Positions 24,903 through 33,578 are shown, numbered from the stretch's first letter. The stretch is 64,000 nucleotides of DNA from JBBTTE01 sp038064395 (GCA_038064395.1 JBBTTE010000003.1:124001-188000); one strand, 5' to 3'. Notes: generated by a model not told the origin, from the letters alone. Numbers and translations: made by a program.

Positions 24903-26996
24903 ATGCACAATAAGGGAACTGACGAACCCGAGAAATCGGCTAAGCAGCAAGAGCTGGAACATAAGGTTGACTCAATGATGAGTGTTAAACCTGTCGCCGC
25001 TCTACCGCCAAAACCCAAGTCCGTGGAACCGATATCCAAGCCTAAACCAGAGACTCAAGACTCGAGAGAGTTCAAGACAGCACCCAAGCTGCCCAGCGCC
25101 GCAAAAATAACGACTGAAGCCGAAGCCCCAAACAAAGCCTACAAACTTAAGACTCCAGACAAACCACCAATTGTAATCGCTTTAGCCGATACGCCAACTA
25201 CAGAGGCAATCACGGAGCCCGTAACGCCAACAGACACCAAGCCCGTAACGCCCGCAGTGCCAGAAGCTACCATTCCTGATGATCCCCTGCAAGACGGTGC
25301 AACAGACAAGGCTGTAGATGAAATCGTTGCCAGAGAGGGGGACACTCTACTGGCACTAGATGATGCCAAGGCAGCCAGCAAGCAACCAGTCAAAACCGCC
25401 ACAGGCTGGAAAGATAAGCTAGCAGCCGTCTTCAAGAGCAAACGCACCTGGGCAATAATAGTCGCCCTCATTATAATCCTTGCAGCCGTCCCAACCACCC
25501 GCTACAAGTTAGCAGGCTTGGTTATTAAGAAGTCAGTGACGATAGTAGTAGTTGATAGCAAGACCAACAGTCCAGTCAGTAGTGCAGATATCAAGCTCGG
25601 CGGCAAGACCGTCAAGACCGACGCCTACGGCAAAGCACGACTCAAAGCTTCGGTCGGTCGGCACAATCTAGTGGCCAGCAAGCATTACTACAAAACCCTC
25701 ACGACCTCATACTTTGTTGGCTTCAAAGCCGCCCCGTCGCTGACAAACCTCAGACTTGAAGCAACTGGCCGACTTGTGCCAATACTGGTCGTTAACAAGG
25801 TTACTGGCAAACCGCTGAGCGGTGCAGTTATAAGTGTGCTCGGAACGACCGCCAAGACAAACACCCAAGGCGAAGCGATAGTTGCCTTGCCAACGACTAC
25901 AGCAACTAACAGTGCCGAGGTGTCTCACATAGGCTACAACAAGGCAAAAGTTACTGTTCAGATAACTGACAAGTTTGTGAAGGCCAATAGTTTTGAGCTG
26001 ACACCTACTGGCCACATATATTTCTTATCTAATGCGAGTGGCAAAATTGATCTAGTGAAATCCGATCTCGACGGCGCCAATCGAAAGACTGTGTTAGCTG
26101 GAACCGGTCGCGAGGACGCGAGCACTACTAAGTTGATGCCTTCACGTGATTGGCGCTATGTGACACTACAATCTCGCCGTGATACAGCCTCGCCATCACT
26201 CTACCTAATTGATGCCAATACCGATAAGGTCACTCAGTTCGAGAATAGCGACTCAGACATAGAACTCATTGGTTGGTACGGACACGCCTTCATGTATGAC
26301 CTATCGCGTAGGAACACCCCATTCTGGCAAGCGGGACGAGAGACGATCAAGAGTTATGACGCCGACAACCTACAGCTTAATCAGCTAGACCAAAACCTTG
26401 CCGAAGGCGATGCTGCCAACAATGCACATCAGGAATTCTATAATTTCTACATTGTTAACGGTGCTCTTATGTACGACACGCAATGGTACAGCTCAGGTAC
26501 TATTGATATGACTAGCAAGAACGACACGATTCGAGGAGTTCAGCCCTCTGGCCAGAGTAAGAAGGATTATCAGTCGTTTACAAGCAGCACCAACGACTAT
26601 ATTCAAGCTAAGCTTTATAGCCCGCAAGCGATCTACTACTCAACTCACAATAATAGTGACGATAAGACGACCTATTATGAATATGCTAATCAATCAGTTA
26701 AGACTGTCTCGATTGATGGTGGTACATTTGCGGCCGACTATCCGACATTCCTCATTTCACCATCTGGCAGCAAAACCTTCTGGGCTGAGCTCAGGGACGG
26801 CAAGAACAGTCTCTTCATAGGTGACGACGAAGCTAAGGGCAAAAAACAAATCGCCAGCCTTAGTGACTACACACCTTACGGCTGGTTCGGCGATAACTAT
26901 GTTCTGGTGTCCAAGGGCAAAAGCGAGCTCTACATAATGCCGACTGGCGGGTTACCTGCTGGACGCTCCCCGCTGAAGATTACTGACTACTACTAA
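24903..26996 (+). CDS. Single-pass membrane protein with carboxypeptidase-regulatory-like domains and a C-terminal propeller-like region
   Basis: The protein is about 697 aa. Residues 1-180 are a Pro/Lys/Thr-rich cytoplasmic region. A membrane span (WAIIVALIIILAAVPTT) lies near 185-202. Two tandem domains (about 215-295 and 300-375) share the pattern VVVDSKTNSPVSSADIKLGG and KTDAYGKA or KTNTQGEA, typical of carboxypeptidase-D regulatory or PEGA-like folds. The last 300 residues carry repeats resembling a TolB-like propeller (HIYFLSNASGKIDLVKSDLDG). I chose the ATG at 24903 because AAGGAT lies 6 nt upstream; the ATG at 24882 overlaps a TAAAAT box. The function is unknown, but it is exposed at the surface. 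Confidence 0.75.
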   Translation: MHNKGTDEPEKSAKQQELEHKVDSMMSVKPVAALPPKPKSVEPISKPKPETQDSREFKTAPKLPSAAKITTEAEAPNKAYKLKTPDKPPIVIALADTPTTEAITEPVTPTDTKPVTPAVPEATIPDDPLQDGATDKAVDEIVAREGDTLLALDDAKAASKQPVKTATGWKDKLAAVFKSKRTWAIIVALIIILAAVPTTRYKLAGLVIKKSVTIVVVDSKTNSPVSSADIKLGGKTVKTDAYGKARLKASVGRHNLVASKHYYKTLTTSYFVGFKAAPSLTNLRLEATGRLVPILVVNKVTGKPLSGAVISVLGTTAKTNTQGEAIVALPTTTATNSAEVSHIGYNKAKVTVQITDKFVKANSFELTPTGHIYFLSNASGKIDLVKSDLDGANRKTVLAGTGREDASTTKLMPSRDWRYVTLQSRRDTASPSLYLIDANTDKVTQFENSDSDIELIGWYGHAFMYDLSRRNTPFWQAGRETIKSYDADNLQLNQLDQNLAEGDAANNAHQEFYNFYIVNGALMYDTQWYSSGTIDMTSKNDTIRGVQPSGQSKKDYQSFTSSTNDYIQAKLYSPQAIYYSTHNNSDDKTTYYEYANQSVKTVSIDGGTFAADYPTFLISPSGSKTFWAELRDGKNSLFIGDDEAKGKKQIASLSDYTPYGWFGDNYVLVSKGKSELYIMPTGGLPAGRSPLKITDYY

Positions 26997-27822
26997 GGTG
27001 TACCACCGTCATTGTACCGTCAGTCTGCAGATGCCCCCGCAGTGCACGGTTGGCCAATCTGTAAGGCTTACCTAGTTTGACATCTTGAGTCCTGTCTACA
27101 ATGTTGGCAGCTCGAAGTTGGCCCACTATCAATTCACGCTCTTGGTCCGTGTCAGGATGGATCATGTGAGTTATCTGCATATTATGTCTAATTGGCGCTA
27201 GCCCTGTATCCAGTGAAGCAGCGCCAACCCAGAGCAAATTATCCCCCTGCAAGTGACTACGACGATGGTGCCAGTGAATACTACGAACAGTTAGCTTCTT
27301 AGTGTCCTTATAAGTAGTAGCCCAGAAGCGTACATGGTGTCGACTACCGAAGCCACCACTAATTGGTATCTCAAAGGCCAAATCCTGCCTGCGCCCGAAC
27401 AAGTACAGACTACTGACAGGTGCAGTGTGATAGTCTGAGCCAAAGATTATACTCAGAGCATGCTTGATCAAGTATTTACCTCGATGCGGATCAGCCATGT
27501 ACCAACCGGCTCGCTCCATAGCACCAATCAGTTCACGTCGAGTCGAGATGACGCCAATATTAAGTGGATCAGACGCAAAACCATCAGGCGTCACGCAATA
27601 CAGTGGCAAATGCTCAGCTGGCTTAATGATTCTAATCAAACGTATTAGAGCAGGCACCAGAACATAAGCCCCCAAGGCATACGTAGCCAGTATAGCTAGG
27701 CCTAGCGGCAGTTGCCGATCGAAGTAGGGAAATATGTCACTGACCGAAAAGTAGGCGATTATAATACCAGGTATAAGAACGGCAAAACGTTTAACAAATC
27801 TTAACAAGCTCTGAATCATCAA
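26980..27822 (-). CDS. LssY C-terminal-domain-like membrane protein
   Basis: This 280-aa protein has two N-terminal membrane segments (about residues 10-60). A soluble domain follows with DPLNIGVISTRRELIGAMERAGWY, SGGFGSRHHVRFWATT, LLWVGAASLDTGLAPI and HMIHPDTDQERELIVGQL. That order matches the LssY C-terminal domain often attached to PAP2 phosphatases, but here the phosphatase part is absent. Its role is unknown, probably envelope-related. The 3' end overlaps the preceding convergent gene by 17 bp. Confidence 0.75.
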   Translation of the reverse strand: MMIQSLLRFVKRFAVLIPGIIIAYFSVSDIFPYFDRQLPLGLAILATYALGAYVLVPALIRLIRIIKPAEHLPLYCVTPDGFASDPLNIGVISTRRELIGAMERAGWYMADPHRGKYLIKHALSIIFGSDYHTAPVSSLYLFGRRQDLAFEIPISGGFGSRHHVRFWATTYKDTKKLTVRSIHWHHRRSHLQGDNLLWVGAASLDTGLAPIRHNMQITHMIHPDTDQERELIVGQLRAANIVDRTQDVKLGKPYRLANRALRGHLQTDGTMTVVHLSSSQ

Positions 27823-27908
27823 CTAGTTAATCATACGCTTAAGGAGACATAATTGACGATTACCAGAACTCCATTGGCTAAACGGCTTATGCTACAATAT
27901 TTACGATT

Positions 27909-28211
27909 ATGGAACCGACAGCCGCACCAACTTCTACGCCACCTGAATCTGCACCAGCAGTTACTCCAGCTCCAGTTATGGACGTGGTAGCGCCGCCTGC
28001 TGCCAGTGCCGATTCTACGCCTGTTGAACCGCCCCAGGAAGAAGTATCCCCAGAAGAAACGCCCAAAGAAGCAGATACCAAGAAACCTGCACCTACCAAG
28101 CCAGCCAAAGCCCCTGGCAACGGAGTAACTCTAGCAATTGTGGCCACGGTATTTATTGTCTTCGGACTTGCTGCCTTAGCAGTCTTGGCCTATCTTAACC
28201 AACCTAAGTAA
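27909..28211 (+). CDS. Pro/Ala-rich tail-anchored small membrane protein
   Basis: This 100-aa protein has a low-complexity Pro/Ala/Glu/Thr region (residues 1-70) and one C-terminal membrane segment (LAIVATVFIVFGLAALAVLAYL). I recognise no family. TACAAT at 27893-27898 lies 10 nt before the ATG. The stop TAA overlaps the ATG of tsaC by one base (TAATG), so tsaC translation is probably coupled to it. Confidence 0.7.
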   Translation: MEPTAAPTSTPPESAPAVTPAPVMDVVAPPAASADSTPVEPPQEEVSPEETPKEADTKKPAPTKPAKAPGNGVTLAIVATVFIVFGLAALAVLAYLNQPK

Positions 28212-28774
28212 TGCCAGACGCCACTAAGCTCCAAAACCCTGGCGCAGTCGGTATTATTCCAACTGACACTGTCTATGGAATCGTAGCAAGGGCTGTCGAC
28301 CAAACGGCTGTCGAGCGGCTTTACACGATAAAAAGCCGCGACACTAAGCCTGGCACAATAGTTGCTGCCAGTATGCAACAGCTCGAAGATCTTGGCATTA
28401 AGCATCGTTATATCAAGGCTGTAGAGCAGTTCTGGCCTGGTGCCGTGAGTGTTGTTATCCCAACTGTTGAATCCGACCTGAAGTACCTTCACCAAGGCAA
28501 AATGAGTCTAGCAGTTCGTGTACCAGGGGACAAAAAGTTCCGTGACTTACTTGAAACGACCGGCCCTTTGCTAACCAGCAGCGCCAACCAACCCGACCAA
28601 CCACCAGCTAGCACTATCGAAGAAGCCCGAGCCTATTTCGGCGACACCATCGACTTCTACATAGATGGTGGCGACCTATCAGGCCGTGAGCCGTCCACGG
28701 TTATTCGCATAATTGATGACGCTATCGAAGTTCTGCGCAAAGGCGCGGTCAAAATCGACAACGCCGCCCTTTGA
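28211..28774 (+). CDS. tsaC: L-threonylcarbamoyladenylate synthase
   Basis: This 187-aa YrdC/Sua5-domain protein has GIIPTDTVYGIVARA near the start, RLYTIKSRDTKPGTI (the KxR-x2-KP motif), MSLAVRVPGD and GPLLTSSANQPDQPP (the SAN motif). It makes threonylcarbamoyl-AMP from Thr, bicarbonate and ATP for the t6A37 modification of ANN-decoding tRNAs. It lacks the extra Sua5 C-terminal domain. The length is normal for TsaC. Confidence 0.92.
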   Translation: MPDATKLQNPGAVGIIPTDTVYGIVARAVDQTAVERLYTIKSRDTKPGTIVAASMQQLEDLGIKHRYIKAVEQFWPGAVSVVIPTVESDLKYLHQGKMSLAVRVPGDKKFRDLLETTGPLLTSSANQPDQPPASTIEEARAYFGDTIDFYIDGGDLSGREPSTVIRIIDDAIEVLRKGAVKIDNAAL

Positions 28775-28801
28775 CATCGCTGGCGATGCTACAATATAGT
28801 C

Positions 28802-29134
28802 ATGACATTTGAGGAGTACCAGAAACGAGCCCTAACCACTGTAATTACTAGTGATGATCAGTTCAAAGACTCTCTACACTGGGTACTTGGCATCAATGGC
28901 GAAGCGGGCGAGATCGCTGAGAAGATCAAGAAGATAATACGCGACAAAAAGGGCGTAATCTCCGAAGACGACAAAAAGGAACTAGCCAAAGAAATCGGCG
29001 ACGTGCTCTGGTACTTAGCCGTCTTCGCCCATGATCTGGGCTTTGACCTAGAAGATATCGCTCAGCAGAACCTCGACAAACTCAAGAGCCGCAAAGCTCG
29101 TGGTGTGTTGGGCGGCGCAGGAGACAATCGCTAA
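28802..29134 (+). CDS. MazG-like nucleotide pyrophosphohydrolase
   Basis: This 110-aa all-helical protein has GINGEAGEIAEKIKK (E-x2-E) and ELAKEIGDVLWYLAV (E-x2-D), the metal-binding motifs of the MazG/dUTPase-like all-alpha NTP pyrophosphatases. It probably removes non-canonical NTPs. TACAAT at 28790-28795 lies 6 nt before the ATG. The stop overlaps the next ATG by one base, so it forms an operon with the PPOX and VOC genes. Confidence 0.9.
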   Translation: MTFEEYQKRALTTVITSDDQFKDSLHWVLGINGEAGEIAEKIKKIIRDKKGVISEDDKKELAKEIGDVLWYLAVFAHDLGFDLEDIAQQNLDKLKSRKARGVLGGAGDNR

Positions 29135-29556
29135 TGGACGTCAAGACGCTACTCCTAGAATATTTACCTAAGGCCAGAATCATGCAATTGGCTACGTCAG
29201 TAAATGGTCAGCCGTGGGCCTGCAACCTGCATTATTATTCTGACAGCGAGCTAAACCTTTACTGGGGCAGCAGCCCGCAAGCGCGCCATTCTCAGGAGAT
29301 AACCCAAAACGCCAAAGTTGCCGCTGTCATCATGATCCATGAAGACAGCCCCGAGGAGAAGTACGTTATCGGTGTAACCTACGAGGGTGTTGCGGACTAT
29401 ATTGGCGAACCAGACCCAGAGCTGGTCAGCGACTTTGAGGCCAAGCTTGACCGCAAGCCCAGCGGCCTATACCGTATCAAGCCATCGAAGATAGTCTTGT
29501 TTGATAACAAAGACTTTCCTGACAGCCCTCGTCAAGAATGGAGCCCTGATGCTTAA
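29134..29556 (+). CDS. Pyridoxamine 5'-phosphate oxidase-fold FMN-binding protein
   Basis: This 140-aa split-barrel protein has ARIMQLATSVNGQPWACNLHYY near the start and LNLYWGSSPQARHSQEITQN, the common PPOX-family pattern for flavin-contacting strands. The YdiV/general stress FMN/F420-binding families share it. The substrate is unknown. It starts on the stop of the MazG-like gene and overlaps the VOC gene by 8 bp. Confidence 0.82.
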   Translation: MDVKTLLLEYLPKARIMQLATSVNGQPWACNLHYYSDSELNLYWGSSPQARHSQEITQNAKVAAVIMIHEDSPEEKYVIGVTYEGVADYIGEPDPELVSDFEAKLDRKPSGLYRIKPSKIVLFDNKDFPDSPRQEWSPDA

Positions 29557-29920
29557 GAGAATCTTACACACTGGCTTAGCCGTCATAAGTCTCGAACAAG
29601 CCAAGAGTTTCTGGGAAACCTTAGGCTATGAGTTGGTTGAGGAGTTTGAGAAGGAAGACATCAAAGCTAAGGTTGCCTTGATGACCAAGGGAGAGTCTTC
29701 TTATGAACTGTTCGAGTTCGAAGATATGAGTCTACCGACGGTGGATCTGATTCGCAACCACACAGCATTCTATTCGGATTCACTAGAAGAAGACATAGCG
29801 ATCTTCGTGGATCTAGGCTACAAAGTAACAATCCCGATCACCGAAGGCAAAATACTACGCTACGCCTATGTTCAAGACAAGCATGGCACCAACTGGGAAA
29901 TAGCTACCGACAAAGCCTAG
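29549..29920 (+). CDS. VOC/glyoxalase-superfamily protein
   Basis: This protein of about 123 aa starts at the ATG at 29549, just inside the PPOX gene. It has SLEQAKSFWETLGYELVEEF near the start and YAYVQDKHGTNWEIATD at the end, the beta-alpha-beta-beta-beta module ends typical of VOC proteins with a terminal metal-ligand Glu. The upstream extension of the same frame is a shadow of the PPOX gene. Possible roles are antibiotic binding or a lyase; none can be assigned. Confidence 0.8.
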   Translation: MLKRILHTGLAVISLEQAKSFWETLGYELVEEFEKEDIKAKVALMTKGESSYELFEFEDMSLPTVDLIRNHTAFYSDSLEEDIAIFVDLGYKVTIPITEGKILRYAYVQDKHGTNWEIATDKA

Positions 29921-29928
29921 GAGTGTAA

Positions 29929-30285
29929 ATGTCCAAAACGACCACCACAAAGAAGCAAAAACGACCACCAGTCTTAATGCCAGTAACAGCGACGGTTACA
30001 TCCCTAATAGTGGCCGTCATGCTAAGCATAGCTTCATCACACAAACTAGGTTTTTGTCCAGATAGGTATGCCGATAGATCGTTGTACTTCGCGACGTTTG
30101 TGTTTCTTTGCCTAAGTATCCTGTCGATACTAGTGGCACTTGTCATAGCAATAAAGTATAGAAGTCTAAAACTATCCATACTCCTAATCGTACTCACACC
30201 AGCATTAATTTGGGCGGCTTGGATTATTATGTTTTTTGCCGGTGGCGGCTTATGTTTGGATTTATACGGCGAAGGTTACATGTAA
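29929..30285 (+). CDS. Small integral membrane protein, unknown
   Basis: This 118-aa protein has a basic Thr/Lys start and three hydrophobic segments (about residues 18-36, 50-72 and 79-102). A CPDRY after segment 1 and a CLDLYGEG tail put two Cys on the same side, possibly as a disulfide. A GGAG at 29920 precedes the ATG. It follows the VOC gene by 8 bp and overlaps the end of the convergent Mur ligase by 24 bp. I recognise no family. Confidence 0.65.
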   Translation: MSKTTTTKKQKRPPVLMPVTATVTSLIVAVMLSIASSHKLGFCPDRYADRSLYFATFVFLCLSILSILVALVIAIKYRSLKLSILLIVLTPALIWAAWIIMFFAGGGLCLDLYGEGYM

Positions 30286-31557
30286 CCAGTCGTCCAGGGA
30301 GTCGCCACCGCCTCCGGCCATGCCTACCACCATATCACCGTTGTCCAAGTGTTGTTGAATGACTTTCTTAAGCTCGTCATCGCGTTCCATGGCTGTGGCG
30401 ATTGATGGATCATCAAGGTGCGTGATCAACTCGGCAGGCGGGATTATGCGTTGAGCTGAGTCTTCGCGGGCGAGGTAGCTCGGAATCCAATACAACTTCT
30501 CAGCACCTGCGAAACAATCCTTATAATCATCAAGCATGTAGTGCTGCCGGCGGTTGGTCAGTGGTTCGTAGACAACCACAAGCTTCTGGCCAGACTCCGC
30601 GGCCATTTCGCTGGCCACACTCATAGCGCCGCGGATTTTCTCTGGGGTATGGGCGTAGTCACTGTAGAGATTAGGAATGATCTGTTCCATGCGCCGTGAC
30701 AGGCCAGGGAAGCGATTAACGGCCTCTATCAAATCCTTGAAAGGCTTCTTGGTTGCATGGTGAACGGCTTGAACAGCCAGCCACGCATCTAATCGGTTAT
30801 ATTTGCCCAAAAGAGTTATCTCGTCAATCTGTTGATTACCACTATCAAGCACGGTCAACCTAGATGATTCGCCCAGTTCCAGGTAGTCGTTATCCTCGCC
30901 CCAGATGAAAGTGTGCTTAGACTGATCTATAAACTCACGAAAGGCCGACTGATAGTCCTCTCGTGTCGGAAATATCTCGTGATGATCCCAGCTTACCCCT
31001 GTTATTAGACTGATAGCAGGCTCATAAGCTAAGAAGTTACGATCAAACTCATCAGCCTCGTAAACAAAATACTTACTCGAAGCGTCGAATTCGCCCATTT
31101 CACCGAAGCTAGTCTTGGCAGGTAACAGATAGCTAATTGGCTCCCCAGCCTGCTTGAAAAGCCATGTTGTAAGGGCTGTAGTAGTGGTTTTGCCATGAGT
31201 GCCTGCTATCGCTATCAGATTGAGACCTTTGTCCTGCAGGATGAGGTTCAGTAGTTCGTCGCGCTTACTGGTCTTAATGCCCTCCTGGGCGCAGTAGGCG
31301 AGCTCTGGGGCGTTTGGATTCTCTAGAGGTAAAGCGGACGTGTAGACCAGCCAATCGATCGGGTTGCGCTCGTGGACGGTCTGGATGGCATCCCTAGATT
31401 GACCGATGTGTATGTCTGTAATGCCGTGCTTCTTGAGATAATCGATGTAGCTGGAGTTCTGCTTGTCAGATCCTGACACCTTATAGCCCGCTTGGTGAGC
31501 GATCTGGGCTAAAGGGCCGATGCCTGCACCACCGATGCCTGAGAAGTAAATATGCAT
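30262..31557 (-). CDS. murC: Mur ligase, UDP-N-acetylmuramate-alanine ligase type
   Basis: The protein is about 431 aa from the ATG at 31557. It starts MHIYFSGIGGAGIGPLA (the nucleotide-fold start of MurC), with GTHGKTTTT as the ATP loop near residue 110, EADEFDRNFL and SWDHHEIFP in the centre and RRMEQI plus DDYAHTP-like residues (YSDYAHTPEKI) later. It would join L-Ala to UDP-MurNAc. SWDHHEIF is somewhat closer to the recycling ligase Mpl, so that activity is an alternative. A longer frame reaches 31629 but enters a palindromic element, so I reject it. Confidence 0.82.
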   Translation of the reverse strand: MHIYFSGIGGAGIGPLAQIAHQAGYKVSGSDKQNSSYIDYLKKHGITDIHIGQSRDAIQTVHERNPIDWLVYTSALPLENPNAPELAYCAQEGIKTSKRDELLNLILQDKGLNLIAIAGTHGKTTTTALTTWLFKQAGEPISYLLPAKTSFGEMGEFDASSKYFVYEADEFDRNFLAYEPAISLITGVSWDHHEIFPTREDYQSAFREFIDQSKHTFIWGEDNDYLELGESSRLTVLDSGNQQIDEITLLGKYNRLDAWLAVQAVHHATKKPFKDLIEAVNRFPGLSRRMEQIIPNLYSDYAHTPEKIRGAMSVASEMAAESGQKLVVVYEPLTNRRQHYMLDDYKDCFAGAEKLYWIPSYLAREDSAQRIIPPAELITHLDDPSIATAMERDDELKKVIQQHLDNGDMVVGMAGGGGDSLDDWLHVTFAV

Positions 31558-31621
31558 GTTACTAGGGTACAGCCTTCGGTGATTAGCGTCCAGCTGGGCG
31601 TAAGTTTTGTTTCTATAACGG

Positions 31622-31692
31622 ACGACCATATAAGATCGCTAGCGATTCCCTATAAATTTTATATGGATCTTATAGGGAATTTATATGGTCGT
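31622..31692. repeat. Nested palindromic element B
   Basis: The outer arms ACGACCATATAA (31622-31633) and TTATATGGTCGT (31681-31692) are perfect. The inner arms ATTCCCTATAA (31645-31655) and TTATAGGGAAT (31670-31680) are also perfect. The spacer contains the self-complementary TCGCTAGCGA. GGAATTTATATGGT at 31676-31689 matches the element at 19021-19106. Confidence 0.7.
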
Positions 31693-31699
31693 AGGTTGC

Positions 31700-31737
31700 T
31701 GCACCCAACAAGAAAGGGTTAATTATTGTTGGGTGCA
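31700..31737. repeat. Hairpin repeat, copy 1
   Basis: TGCACCCAACAA (31700-31711) and TTGTTGGGTGCA (31726-31737) form a perfect 12-bp stem with a 14-nt loop. The arm sequence recurs in the hairpin at 41061-41082. It lies downstream of the minus-strand gene ending at 31795 and could help end that transcript, although no T-run follows. Confidence 0.6.
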
Positions 31738-31794
31738 CACTTGCATGGCCGTACCCGAAGATCAACATCGAGGCAACCAGCGGACAACCAGACA

Positions 31795-32394
31795 CTAGTG
31801 CCGGAGCAAGCGGCTCAAGACAAAGCTAACAACAAACAACAGAGTACCCAAGATGCCAATAATCATACTCCAGCCAGCCAGATCGGGCGACCAACTAGGT
31901 GCCACAAAGGCGAACTTATACAAAGCGTCGGGTATTGTTGCCCCTTTGGGAACGGTGTGGGTTTGCACATATTGCTCGATGCAAGGAATACGATTACGAC
32001 CCGAAACATCGTGGGAGTTCTGTTGTTCACAGTAGGCTTGGGCGGCAGTGTAGATTTGTTCGCCAGTCAGACCTGCCTGATCTTTTTGGGCCTTTTGCAG
32101 CCGTTCGTAAGTGTACTTGAGCTGAATTGGCGGATAAACAGTACTGCCACTGCTGTTGAGATCGGTATTCATATGGGTCGTGACATAGGCCTGAAGCTCG
32201 CGAAGGGGTTTATTGACGTCAGAGCCGTCCTTATCAGCAGTGTAGACAGCGTCACGTAGCTCAATCATGTGCTGGTTGTTAGCTCGCAGGGCGAAGACAC
32301 AGACTATGCCGCTCAGAAGGGCTAGAGCCAAGAAGTACCACGGCTTGATGAATCTGACCTTGGCGTAGTAGTGGTGAGCTTTTCGTTTGTCCAT
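31795..32394 (-). CDS. Membrane protein with two spans, unknown
   Basis: This 199-aa protein has a basic start, one span near residues 17-35 (YFLALALLSGIVCVFAL), a soluble external middle of about 125 residues with two Cys, and a second span near the C-terminus (SMIIGILGTLLFVVSFVLS). I recognise no family. It is a stand-alone minus-strand gene between two unrelated neighbours. A long plus-strand frame covering the same bases is a shadow. Confidence 0.65.
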   Translation of the reverse strand: MDKRKAHHYYAKVRFIKPWYFLALALLSGIVCVFALRANNQHMIELRDAVYTADKDGSDVNKPLRELQAYVTTHMNTDLNSSGSTVYPPIQLKYTYERLQKAQKDQAGLTGEQIYTAAQAYCEQQNSHDVSGRNRIPCIEQYVQTHTVPKGATIPDALYKFAFVAPSWSPDLAGWSMIIGILGTLLFVVSFVLSRLLRH

Positions 32395-32437
32395 ATGTCG
32401 CCATTATATCTCAGCTACTTGGCCATAGATAGCAAAA

Positions 32438-32457
32438 CGTCCCTCCGAAGAGGGACG
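32438..32457 (-). terminator. Intrinsic terminator of the gene ending at 32482
   Basis: CGTCCCTC and GAGGGACG form an 8-bp stem closed by a stable TTCG loop on the minus strand, and TTTT follows on that strand. It lies 24 nt past the stop codon. Confidence 0.85.
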
Positions 32458-32481
32458 CCTAACGTCTTGGACTAAATCTGG

Positions 32482-33108
32482 CTAGTTGCCGGAAGTAGTG
32501 CTGCTGCCACCGTTGTTGGTAGTAGCTTTTTGGACGCTGTTGCTGCTGTTGGTGCTAGAGCTACTGCTCTGGTCAGCACACTTTTGACCGTTGGGGTTCT
32601 GCTTCTTGAAAGTAGAGACCGCGGTTGCAACTTGACCGTTACTTTGTAGGTTCTCCCAGAAGGTAACTTGGTCACGGTTAATGACCATCTGGTCATATGG
32701 TTCGTGAAGTTCACAACCTAGCTTGACTAGAGAAACACTGCTACCAGCGCTAGTAGTACCAGTAGTACCGGTGCTAGCTGTCTGTAGGTAGTAGATGTTA
32801 GTCAGTACAAAGTACTTGTTGTTCATAGTCTTGATGTTACCGAAGTAGACTTGTCCAGTGTTCAAGAAAACTGCTTGCAGCTTAGTGCTGTCAACATACT
32901 TGCTTTCGCTCTTGCCACCGCTACTAGCGGCTGTGGCGATCACTGCGCCAAGCAGTATTACAACTGCGGCGACTAGAACTACGGTTACTATACGACCCAG
33001 TTTGCCTGAGTCAGACTTCTTCTTTTTGCCACCGCCAGCAGCACTTGCTGCGGCTGGTGCACCTGCGCTCGCAGGCTGCGATTGTACGTTGCGATTAGAA
33101 AAATCCAT
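32482..33108 (-). CDS. Single-pass membrane protein with external beta-rich domain, unknown
   Basis: This 208-aa protein has an Ala/Gly/Lys-rich cytoplasmic start, one span near residues 38-62 (IVTVVLVAAVVILLGAVIA), and an external domain starting KLQAVFLNTGQVYFGNIKTM that looks beta-rich. It ends in a Ser/Thr/Gly-rich tail. TGAGGGAAG lies before the ATG. The C-terminal Cys (GQKCAD) pairs potentially with GCELHEP. I recognise no named family, but the architecture is common in CPR genomes. Confidence 0.75.
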   Translation of the reverse strand: MDFSNRNVQSQPASAGAPAAASAAGGGKKKKSDSGKLGRIVTVVLVAAVVILLGAVIATAASSGGKSESKYVDSTKLQAVFLNTGQVYFGNIKTMNNKYFVLTNIYYLQTASTGTTGTTSAGSSVSLVKLGCELHEPYDQMVINRDQVTFWENLQSNGQVATAVSTFKKQNPNGQKCADQSSSSSTNSSNSVQKATTNNGGSSTTSGN

Positions 33109-33293
33109 TCTTCCCTCACTCCCACCTTAATCTTTATTACTTTTATGGTTACCGACATAGTGTAATACAACCAGCTGGCCTAGTGCAACACCAAAATGCT
33201 TGTGATTTGTTAACAGGAGTACAGATAGACAAACTTGCCTGTGTAGAAATGCTTATGGTGAGCCTACAGATAGGTACTATTTGGTCTAAGGGG

Positions 33294-33323
33294 TTGACAA
33301 CAAGAAACGCACCAGAGTATGTT
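33294..33323 (+). promoter_or_regulatory. Promoter of the 65-aa protein gene
   Basis: TTGACA (33294-33299) and TATGTT (33318-33323) are 18 bp apart. The likely start near 33330 leaves a leader of about 34 nt containing GAGGGAGAT before the ATG at 33364. Confidence 0.6.
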
Positions 33324-33363
33324 AGGTAGTACATTACTAATGGTAAGAGAGGGAGATCCAGCA

Positions 33364-33561
33364 ATGGCTTACAAGCACACTAACTCTAAGGGCGTAACAT
33401 ACTACCTTAACTCAAAGGCAGTAGTACTACGTGGCGGCAAAGAACAGACTATCTATTACTTCAGCAAGGACCAGCGTCCAGAAGCAACCGACCTACCAGC
33501 CGGTTTCGAAGTTAACGAGAACCCACGCAACGGTTTCCTAACCGTTAAGCGCACTAAGTAA
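33364..33561 (+). CDS. Small conserved protein (65 aa), unknown function
   Basis: This is a 65-aa basic cytosolic protein. The sequence begins MAYKHTNSKGVTYYLN and has GGKEQTIYYFSKDQRP and NPRNGFLTVKRTK, a compact beta-rich pattern. GGGAGAT lies 8 nt before the ATG at 33364, and the in-frame upstream extension to 33319 lies inside the leader. It has its own promoter and a strong terminator, so it is a monocistronic and possibly abundant product. I have seen similar short proteins as conserved hypotheticals in CPR genomes, without a function. Confidence 0.85.
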   Translation: MAYKHTNSKGVTYYLNSKAVVLRGGKEQTIYYFSKDQRPEATDLPAGFEVNENPRNGFLTVKRTK

Positions 33562-33578
33562 GTTAACTCTACTTAGGG

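Noticed and set aside
30262..31629. Longer Mur ligase start at 31629
   Set aside because: The extra 24 codons run through the outer arm of a palindromic element and precede the conserved MHIYFSGIGG start; the ATG at 31557 fits the family.
31726..32259. 177-codon plus-strand frame
   Set aside because: It is antisense to the two-span membrane protein gene, has no membrane or domain logic, and has many His/Cys/Gln runs typical of a shadow frame.
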